A stretch of 23,452 nt of DNA from Treponema sp. (GTDB lineage Bacteria > Spirochaetota > Spirochaetia > Treponematales > Treponemataceae), in the NCBI GenBank assembly GCA_016297405.1, contig JAEDGP010000032.1:1-23452 (forward strand), given 5' to 3'. Below the pieces are notes generated by a model. The model saw only the letters and a program-made list of their open reading frames with translations. It was not told the DNA's origin and made no database searches. Positions 13,389-19,217 of the stretch are shown piece after piece. A program made the position numbers and the translations under genes. Each line of letters begins with the position of its first letter. Position 1 is the stretch's first letter.

Positions 13389-13541
13389 CATGCCAAAAGC
13401 TGCAAAGGCGGTAAGGAGCTGGGGGAGGGCAGGGGCACATTCGCAGGCGCGGCGAGCGCAGCGAGACCAAAACCAATGGCGCTGCGCATGTGACATCTGC
13501 CCTACAGCGACTGGAAGCCATTGCAGCTTTTGGAAAAAGCG
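13389..13541. repeat. Structured GC-rich direct repeat, copy 2
   Basis: Same order as copy 1, starting ATGCCAAA with about 10 extra bp near 13400. Its outer arms pair better than in copy 1: GGGCAG with CTGCCC encloses CACAT/ATGTG and GCGCAGCG/CGCTGCGC. The core GAGCGCAGCGAGACC is at 13454-13468. Its right end supplies the -35 region of the Nudix promoter. Open frames on the minus strand here are repeat-derived, not genes. Confidence 0.8.
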
Positions 13542-13558
13542 AATTATTTTGTTATAAT
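13529..13558 (+). promoter_or_regulatory. Putative promoter of the Nudix gene
   Basis: TTTGGA (13529-13534), which lies in the end of repeat copy 2, an 18-bp spacer, TATAAT (13553-13558). The leader is about 33 nt with AGGAG. Confidence 0.5.
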
Positions 13559-13597
13559 TTTGGGGAATTCGCCAGCTGACGAACAGGAGAATGATAC

Positions 13598-14083
13598 ATG
13601 AACAAATCTATGCAGAACACCACTTTGTGTTACATCGAAAACCGTTCCCGCTACCTTATGCTGCACCGAACCAAAAAGCAAAATGATTACAATCATGATA
13701 AATGGATTGGCATTGGCGGCAAATTCGAAGAGGGTGAAAGCCCTGAAGATTGTGTTTTGCGTGAAGTCAGGGAAGAAACCGGTTTGGAACTGGAAAAACT
13801 TGAGTACAGGGGAATTGTAACGTTTGTCAGCGACAATAATTTTACAGAATTCATGCATGTTTTCTGGAGCGATTGTTTCAGGGGAAATCTGATTGATTGC
13901 GATGAAGGGGAACTTGAATGGGTAGAAAAAAGCCGCATGAATGATTTGCCCCATTGGAAAGGCGATGAGATTTTTCTGGATCTTTTAGATAAAAAAGTGC
14001 CATTTTTTTCCCTTAAGCTTGTTTATGAAAATGGAGTTCTGCAAAAAGCTGTGCTGAACGGCAGTGTTTTATCATTTCAATAG
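13598..14083 (+). CDS. Nudix hydrolase (MutT/8-oxo-dGTP type)
   Basis: A 161-residue Nudix pyrophosphohydrolase; cytoplasmic. The Nudix box is perfect across G41-L63 (GX5EX7REUXEEXGU: REVREETGL at the end). The preceding KWIGIGGKFEEGE and the start CYIENRSRYLMLHRTKK fit the MutT/NUDT1 group, which hydrolyses 8-oxo-dGTP or related oxidised nucleotides. The late LPHWKGDEIFLDLL matches the tail of that group. The exact nucleotide substrate cannot be fixed from sequence. Alone on its strand with AGGAG, it sits after the structured repeat, from which it may draw its -35 box. Confidence 0.9.
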   Translation: MNKSMQNTTLCYIENRSRYLMLHRTKKQNDYNHDKWIGIGGKFEEGESPEDCVLREVREETGLELEKLEYRGIVTFVSDNNFTEFMHVFWSDCFRGNLIDCDEGELEWVEKSRMNDLPHWKGDEIFLDLLDKKVPFFSLKLVYENGVLQKAVLNGSVLSFQ

Positions 14084-14112
14084 GCAATCAAACTTGAAAA
14101 TTGCAAAATAAA

Positions 14113-14150
14113 GCGCAAAAGCCCCGAAAAAATCAAAGCCAGGTTTGCGC
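14113..14150. terminator. Weak hairpin between convergent genes
   Basis: GCGCAAA (14113-14119) and TTTGCGC (14144-14150) enclose 24 nt; A+T-rich sequence follows on both sides but no clean T-tract. It is placed between the 3' ends of the Nudix gene and the 85-residue gene. Confidence 0.35.
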
Positions 14151-14158
14151 CTTAAAAA

Positions 14159-14416
14159 TTATGCAAGAGGGGATGCAGGAGTGTCGTCGGCAATATCCCA
14201 TTCCTGATCGATTTCATCCTCTGTCAGTGCTACAATTCCGTTGATTGTGCAAAATACGAAATATGTTGGGCCATGAGCTACTTTTTTGAATGCGCTGATA
14301 ATCATGGCGGTCTGGCAGTCAGTGCGGTGTTTTAGTATTTTACCCACAAATTTTTCGTCTTCCGAAAATTTTGGATATGTTTTTTGTGGTTCCTTTTCTT
14401 TTTTAAAAAATCCCAT
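14159..14416 (-). CDS. Hypothetical 85-residue protein
   Basis: A small soluble protein of unknown function. It starts with a basic stretch (MGFFKKEKEPQKTYPKF), continues with a possible beta-rich core (TAMIISAFKKVAHGPTYFVFCTINGIVALT), and ends in an acidic tail (EDEIDQEWDIADD). There is no signal peptide, no membrane helix and no motif I recognise. A good AGGAG site lies before the ATG and a near-consensus promoter further upstream, so expression is likely. It is convergent with the Nudix gene and divergent from fmt. Confidence 0.7.
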   Translation of the reverse strand: MGFFKKEKEPQKTYPKFSEDEKFVGKILKHRTDCQTAMIISAFKKVAHGPTYFVFCTINGIVALTEDEIDQEWDIADDTPASPLA

Positions 14417-14462
14417 TTTGTTCTCCTGAAAAATTGCGAAATTTTTTTTCGTTTAGATTCTA

Positions 14463-14491
14463 ATTATACTCAAGGTAAGGAAAAATCGCAA
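14463..14491 (-). promoter_or_regulatory. Promoter of the 85-residue gene
   Basis: On the minus strand, TTGCGA (14486-14491), exactly 17 bp, TATAAT (14463-14468). It has the same two hexamers and spacing as the ABC operon promoter. The leader is about 40 nt. Confidence 0.75.
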
Positions 14492-14500
14492 AGAATCTTG

Positions 14501-14506
14501 TATAAT
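14501..14506 (+). promoter_or_regulatory. -10 box of fmt
   Basis: TATAAT with a TG directly before it; no convincing -35 at 16-18 bp. It lies back to back with the divergent promoter at 14463-14491. Confidence 0.4.
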
Positions 14507-14542
14507 GTAGAAAAATAGAAAATCGGCTTTTTGAGGTTTTTG

Positions 14543-15622
14543 ATGATTAAGGTATTGTATGCGGGAAGCCCTGATGCGGCTGCGAAAACTTTTGAAATTT
14601 TGAATGAAAAAGCTATGGAAAATGGCTTTGAGATTGCAGGTGTGCTCACAAATCCGCCTTCAGCAAAAGGGCGTCATAAAGAACTTGTGCCTACTGCCGT
14701 GGGCCTTGCTGCAAGAAAGGCTGGGATTCCGGTTCTTGAGCCGGAAAAACTTGATGGTTCAGCCAGGGATGCGGTAGCTGCTCTGCAGCCGGATATGCTT
14801 GTATGTTTTGCCTATGGTCACATTTTTGGACCAAAATTTATGGAGCTTTTCAGGTTTGGCGGAATAAATCTGCATCCGTCGGCTTTGCCCCAGTTCAGGG
14901 GATGTACGCCAGTTAATGCAGCTATTCTTGAAGGACTTGAAAAAACTGCATTCAGCGTTCAGAAGGTAAGCGCAAAAATGGATGAAGGTAACATTTTGGC
15001 TCAAGTAGAAGTTTGCCTGGACGGAACAGAAAATGCTGCAGGTCTTTTGAATGATGCAGCGGAAAAGGGCGCTGATTTGATATGCGGTATTTTGAATGAT
15101 ACTTCTAAAAATAATGCTGTAGCTGAAGGCTGTGTTCAATCTGGAGAAGCAAGCTATACTGGCATGATTACTAAGGAAATGGCAAGAATCGATTGGAACT
15201 GTTCAGCAAAGGAAATCGACTGCATGATTCGTGGTTATGCTGGTGATCCTGGCGCATGGACAACAGAAGGTCTTGGCGCTGGTAATGCCGCTGCTGGAGC
15301 GAATAATTCAGGTTCTGGCGCTTCTTCCGGCGCCGTTTTGAAAATCCTTTGCGGTTATGGCTGCAACGAAATTGGTGAGGCCATTTTTAAGGCTAACGAA
15401 AATATTTATAACGGCGCCGGCAACGCCCTGGCCGCTCTTTCGGCATTTTCCGGGGCAGTTCCAGGAACTGTATGTCATTTTGAAAAGTCCCGGGGGATTT
15501 TTGTAAAATGCGGCCAGGGCTTTGTGTGCATCACAGAACTTCAGCGGCAAGGCAAAAATGCAATGAAGTACAAGGATTTTATGAATGGTGCCAGAAATTT
15601 TGTGGGGAGTGTGCTTTCGTAG
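14543..15622 (+). CDS. fmt: Methionyl-tRNA formyltransferase
   Basis: Formylates the initiator Met-tRNA using 10-formyltetrahydrofolate; cytoplasmic. The 359 residues hold an N-terminal formyltransferase domain with the catalytic set N109, H111 (NLHPSALPQFRG) and D147 (MDEGN), then a C-terminal OB-like domain starting near GYAGDPGAWT (231-240). The motif reads HPS rather than the usual HAS. Residues 244-263 form an insert of Gly, Ala, Ser and Asn within the C-terminal domain, low in complexity and unusual for the family. The frame is open from the TTG at 14531, but the ATG at 14543 has GAGG 6 nt upstream. It is followed by the GC-rich repeat and the PASTA gene on the same strand. Confidence 0.93.
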   Translation: MIKVLYAGSPDAAAKTFEILNEKAMENGFEIAGVLTNPPSAKGRHKELVPTAVGLAARKAGIPVLEPEKLDGSARDAVAALQPDMLVCFAYGHIFGPKFMELFRFGGINLHPSALPQFRGCTPVNAAILEGLEKTAFSVQKVSAKMDEGNILAQVEVCLDGTENAAGLLNDAAEKGADLICGILNDTSKNNAVAEGCVQSGEASYTGMITKEMARIDWNCSAKEIDCMIRGYAGDPGAWTTEGLGAGNAAAGANNSGSGASSGAVLKILCGYGCNEIGEAIFKANENIYNGAGNALAALSAFSGAVPGTVCHFEKSRGIFVKCGQGFVCITELQRQGKNAMKYKDFMNGARNFVGSVLS

Positions 15623-15679
15623 ATTATCTGCGAAATAAAGGTGCATTTTTGCCATAAACCCCTAGGGTTTGGGAACTGC

Positions 15680-15800
15680 GTTACCGGGCGTAAAGGCGCG
15701 CTTTGCGCGTTCCGGAGCGCAGCGGAGGAATGGAGCTGCGTAAGACAGCGGAACCTTGAAGCACGGGACGGCAGCAGGCTTTGCCTGGTGCCGGAACGCC
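15680..15800. repeat. GC-rich extragenic repeat (form C)
   Basis: Fills most of the 249-bp gap between fmt and the PASTA gene. CGTTCCGG (15708-15715) and CCGGAACG (15791-15798) are inverted and bound a 91-bp segment. Inside are GAGCGCAGCGGA (15715-15726) and CAGCGGAACC (15746-15755), related to the core in forms A and B. A tight CGCGC-TTT-GCGCG hairpin lies just outside the left arm. No gene seen. Confidence 0.6.
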
Positions 15801-15836
15801 CTGATGGAATTTAATGGTGTGAAAGGTTTTTGCAAA

Positions 15837-15865
15837 TTGATAAACATTGTGGAAAATGGTATTCT
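15837..15865 (+). promoter_or_regulatory. Promoter of the PASTA gene, start at the ATG
   Basis: TTGATA (15837-15842), a 17-bp spacer, TATTCT (15860-15865), then 6 nt to the ATG at 15872. No Shine-Dalgarno. Confidence 0.55.
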
Positions 15866-15871
15866 ATCGTT

Positions 15872-16936
15872 ATGAATAAGAAAGTTCAGAGTATTGTTGA
15901 TAAAATTAAAAAAGTTCGTTTTTCTCGTGGTGATGTTCACAGTTATTTTGAAAAGATGCAGGGAAACGGTAAAACATTAGGTATTACTGTTGTAGCTGCT
16001 TTTCTGGTAATGATTTTTGTTTGTGCAGTTGTTTTCTTTTTGAATGTAAAAGGTCCTGAGCAGGTAATGGTACCTCAGGTTTGCGGAAAAAAACTTGCAA
16101 ATGCAATTATTGAAATGGGTGAAAAAGAGCTTTATCCAACTCTTGCTACAAGGGATGTAACTGATCCTGCTTTGGATGGTATTATTCTTGAACAAAGTCC
16201 AAAGTACGGTTCCATCGTAAACGGTTATAGCCGGGTTTCTCTGGTTGTTGGACGTATTTCTGGGCCTGATCAGATTGACGATTATGTTGGAAAAAATATT
16301 GATGATGTAAGAAATGAATTTTATGCTCGTTTTGCAAAGCATGCCATTGCTCCAATTACTGTTGGGCAGCCTTCGTATAAAGTGAGCGATAAGCCTTTTG
16401 GTACAATTCTTGAGCAGTATCCAAAGCCTGGTACTTTGATTTCTGAATCTGTGGAACTTAATCTGATTGTAAGCAAAGGACCTGAAGGGGATTCTGTTCA
16501 TCCTGTAAACTTTGTTGGAAAATCTGTTGATTACATGCTGGGCATGCTGGATAAGTGCCTTGTTGTTTATGACTTTACCGGTCATATTGCAACTGATAAG
16601 GAAAAACCTGGTACTGGTGTTTCTCAGACTAAGTTTGAAGAATGGTTTGTTCCAGCTTATACCAGAGTTAAGGTTGATGTGGCTTTACCAAGTTCAAATA
16701 TTAAAAATGGAAAGGAAACTGACAACAGAAGATATGGTATTTTTGAAGCGACTCTTGCCCGATTCCCGGCTCCGCAGCCAATGGTTTTTGAAGCCGAAAC
16801 TGACGGCACCAGAACTGTGCTTGCAAGATTCAGCCATACAGGTCGCAGTGTAACTATTCCTTATGCTGTGCCAAAGGATACAATTCTTACACTTTATGTT
16901 GCAGGTAAGCCTGTTCGTTCTGAAACTATAAACTGA
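15872..16936 (+). CDS. PASTA-domain membrane protein
   Basis: A 354-residue protein with a basic cytoplasmic N-terminus (about 1-33), one membrane helix (about 36-58), and an extracytoplasmic part with three PASTA-like repeats. They begin near VMVPQVCGKKLANAI, YVGKNIDDVRNEF and NFVGKSVDYMLGM, each ending in a LLVGR/IVSKG/VDVALP-type strand. PASTA repeats in other bacteria bind peptidoglycan fragments or serve as spacers in Ser/Thr kinases and penicillin-binding proteins. Here no kinase or transpeptidase domain is attached. A C-terminal segment of about 80 residues is beta-rich and unassigned. I infer an envelope sensor or scaffold. The ATG at 15872 is favoured by its promoter; a terminator closes the gene. 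Confidence 0.85.
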   Translation: MNKKVQSIVDKIKKVRFSRGDVHSYFEKMQGNGKTLGITVVAAFLVMIFVCAVVFFLNVKGPEQVMVPQVCGKKLANAIIEMGEKELYPTLATRDVTDPALDGIILEQSPKYGSIVNGYSRVSLVVGRISGPDQIDDYVGKNIDDVRNEFYARFAKHAIAPITVGQPSYKVSDKPFGTILEQYPKPGTLISESVELNLIVSKGPEGDSVHPVNFVGKSVDYMLGMLDKCLVVYDFTGHIATDKEKPGTGVSQTKFEEWFVPAYTRVKVDVALPSSNIKNGKETDNRRYGIFEATLARFPAPQPMVFEAETDGTRTVLARFSHTGRSVTIPYAVPKDTILTLYVAGKPVRSETIN

Positions 16937-16947
16937 TTTTTGCTGAC

Positions 16948-16982
16948 GCCCCGTAAGTTGTGGCACTTGCGGGGCTTTTTTT
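16948..16982 (+). terminator. Terminator directly before aroDE
   Basis: GCCCCGTAAGT (16948-16958) pairs with ACTTGCGGGGC (16965-16975) with one G-U; seven T follow. The T-tract ends 14 nt before the aroDE start, so it separates PASTA from aroDE or works as an attenuator. Confidence 0.85.
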
Positions 16983-16996
16983 ACTTTGGAGGAAAT

Positions 16997-18508
16997 ATGG
17001 CCGGCCCATTGATTTGTCTTACGCTTACTGGAAAAACTTTGAAAGAGGATGTTGAGCTGGTAAAAAAATACGCTTACTGCATCGATGTTGTTGAGTTGCG
17101 TGTGGATCATTTGAATGAAGATGAGCAGCTTGAAGTGCGAAAATTTCCTTCGATGATTAACGTTCCGTGTATTCTTACTATCCGCAGGGTTAATGATGGT
17201 GGACTTTTCAATTCCAGCGAATATTCCAGAACTGCGCTTTTTGCAAGAGCTTTGGCTTTTGCGGATCCAAATCCAGATAAAAACTTTGCGTATGTAGATT
17301 TTGAAGATGATTTTTGTATTCCAAGTCTTCAGGATGCAGCTCTTGCTTTTGGTGTAAAAATCATTCGTAGTTATCATTGCTTTGATGGACCTGTTCAGGG
17401 ATTCAGGGAACGATTCATACAGATGAAGAAATCCAACTATGAAATCCCAAAGATTGCATTCATGCCAAAGACTTTGAGCGATGTTACTAATCTTTTTCGC
17501 GAATGTGAATGCATCAAGGATATGGATTTTATTGTATGTGCTATGGGTGATCTGGGTGTTCCTTCAAGAATACTTTCCTATAAGCTGAATTCATATTTGA
17601 CTTATGTGTCGCCAAAGGAATGTCTTGGCAATATGGGAGGAATAGGTCATATAGATCCGCTTACCCTGACGGATTTGTATAACTTTAAGAATCTTTCCGA
17701 TACGACTAAAATTTGTGCGGTAACAGGTTTTCCGCTTAAGGTCACCTCAAGTCCCCTGATTCATAATGCCGGATATCGTGCAAACAATATGAACAGGGTT
17801 TTCATTCCGCTGTGTTCTACTTCAATGGCTGAGTCCATTGAATTTGCCCAGCAGGTTGGAATTGAAGGAATGGCTGTTACTGTTCCATTCAAGGCTGATG
17901 TGATGGGGCTTTTGGATGGAATCGATGAAGAAGTGGCTGAAATAGGTGCCTGCAATACGGTTGTAAAATGCGAAGAAGGCTGGTATGGCCATAATACGGA
18001 TGCTTCGGGTTTTATGCGCGCTTTAAGCGAATTCATTGGCGATAAAAAACTTCGCCACAGGAAGGTTGCTATTATTGGTGCAGGGGGGGCAAGTCATGCT
18101 GTTGCTTATGCTATTAAGGAAATGGGCGGTAAAGCTTGTATCTTTAATCGCACTGTTTCGACGGCAAAGGCTTTGGCAGAAAAGTTTGGATTTGACTATG
18201 CTCCTCTTGGCGAAGAGTCTGTTTCCAAGTTGGACAAATATGCTGACATTATTATTCAGACGACAAAGGTTGGCATGAATAGCGAGGAAAAGTCGTCAAA
18301 GGAAAACAATCCAATCTGGTTCTATCATTTTAAGGGAACTGAATATCTTATGGATATAGTATATGATCCGGAAATTACACCGGTTATGGCTATGGCGAAG
18401 CTTGCTGGTTGTAAGGTTTGCAACGGTTTTCCGATGTTGAAATATCAAGGTTATAGACAATTCAAATACTTTACAGGAGTAGACTATGAAGGAACTGACT
18501 CAGAGTGA
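16997..18508 (+). CDS. aroDE: Bifunctional 3-dehydroquinate dehydratase / shikimate dehydrogenase
   Basis: Two successive steps of the shikimate pathway in one 503-residue enzyme. Residues 1-228 are type I dehydroquinase: ELRVDHL (33-39), H127 in SYHCFDG and the Schiff-base lysine K152 in PKIAFMP. Residues 237-500 are shikimate dehydrogenase: SSPLIHNAGY (251-260), AVTVPFK with K299, GACNT, NTDASGF with D335, and the NADP site GAGGAS (361-366). Such a fusion is known in plants and in some bacteria including chlamydiae and spirochaetes. The ATG at 16997 has GGAGG; the frame's earlier TTG at 16940 would run through the terminator hairpin. It overlaps rpiA by 23 bp, so the two are cotranslated. 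Confidence 0.95.
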   Translation: MAGPLICLTLTGKTLKEDVELVKKYAYCIDVVELRVDHLNEDEQLEVRKFPSMINVPCILTIRRVNDGGLFNSSEYSRTALFARALAFADPNPDKNFAYVDFEDDFCIPSLQDAALAFGVKIIRSYHCFDGPVQGFRERFIQMKKSNYEIPKIAFMPKTLSDVTNLFRECECIKDMDFIVCAMGDLGVPSRILSYKLNSYLTYVSPKECLGNMGGIGHIDPLTLTDLYNFKNLSDTTKICAVTGFPLKVTSSPLIHNAGYRANNMNRVFIPLCSTSMAESIEFAQQVGIEGMAVTVPFKADVMGLLDGIDEEVAEIGACNTVVKCEEGWYGHNTDASGFMRALSEFIGDKKLRHRKVAIIGAGGASHAVAYAIKEMGGKACIFNRTVSTAKALAEKFGFDYAPLGEESVSKLDKYADIIIQTTKVGMNSEEKSSKENNPIWFYHFKGTEYLMDIVYDPEITPVMAMAKLAGCKVCNGFPMLKYQGYRQFKYFTGVDYEGTDSE

Positions 18509-19214
18509 GCAGAAGGTGCTTGCTGCAAGATCAGCTGTAGAAACCCTTGTTTCAAAAGGGCTGATTTTTAGTGGCATGAAGATTGGACTTGGAACTGGTT
18601 CTACAGCTTTGCCGGCAGTAAAGCGTCTTAGCGAATATATTGCTGACGGCACGTTGAAAGATGTGAAGGCTGTTCCAACAAGTTTTCAGACAGAAAATGC
18701 TTGTATTGATTGGGGTATTCCAGTTTTTTCTTTTAAGGATCGTGCTATTGATGGTGAACTTGATCTTGCAATTGACGGTGCCGATGAGCTTGATCTTGAT
18801 TGCAACTGCATCAAAGGTGGTGGAGCTGCCCTTTTAAGGGAAAAAATCGTTGCTTATAATGCAAAGAAATTTGTTGTTGTAGCTGATTCTTCTAAAGCAG
18901 TTGATACTCTTGGTACAAAATTTCCACTTCCTGTTGAAATAATCGCTGAAGCTTATGTTCCTGTAAAGAAAGCTCTTGAAAAGCTTGGTGCAAAGGTTGT
19001 GATTCGCGAAGGTGTTCGCAAGTGTGGCCCTGTAATTACTGATAATGGGAACCAGATTGTGGATTGTCTTTGGGAACAGCCTGTTGATCCTGTAAAAATG
19101 GAAGATGTTATCAACGATATTACAGGTGTAGTGGAAGTTGGTTTTTTCACAAAAAATAAGCCGGCAGCGTTCATTGCAAAAGCTGACGGTTCAGTAGAAG
19201 TTCGCGGACTTTAA
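18486..19214 (+). CDS. rpiA: Ribose-5-phosphate isomerase A
   Basis: Interconverts ribulose-5-phosphate and ribose-5-phosphate in the non-oxidative pentose phosphate pathway. 242 residues, full length. GLGTGST (34-40) binds phosphate; IDGADELD (96-103) carries D97 and D100; KGGGAAL starts at K110; E119 in LLREK is the presumed base. AGGAG lies 7 nt before the ATG inside the aroDE 3' end, with a 23-bp overlap that suggests coupling. It provides the substrate of Prs, encoded at 5792-7060. Confidence 0.96.
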   Translation: MKELTQSEQKVLAARSAVETLVSKGLIFSGMKIGLGTGSTALPAVKRLSEYIADGTLKDVKAVPTSFQTENACIDWGIPVFSFKDRAIDGELDLAIDGADELDLDCNCIKGGGAALLREKIVAYNAKKFVVVADSSKAVDTLGTKFPLPVEIIAEAYVPVKKALEKLGAKVVIREGVRKCGPVITDNGNQIVDCLWEQPVDPVKMEDVINDITGVVEVGFFTKNKPAAFIAKADGSVEVRGL

Positions 19215-19217
19215 TAT

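Noticed and set aside
13129..13521. Several overlapping minus-strand open frames of 100-130 codons
   Set aside because: They lie in the duplicated GC-rich repeat, repeat the same translated segments in different frames, and have no ribosome-binding site. They reflect repeat composition, not genes.
15708..15798. Insertion sequence bounded by inverted CGTTCCGG
   Set aside because: Only 91 bp, no transposase, no target-site duplication found by eye; kept as an extragenic repeat only.
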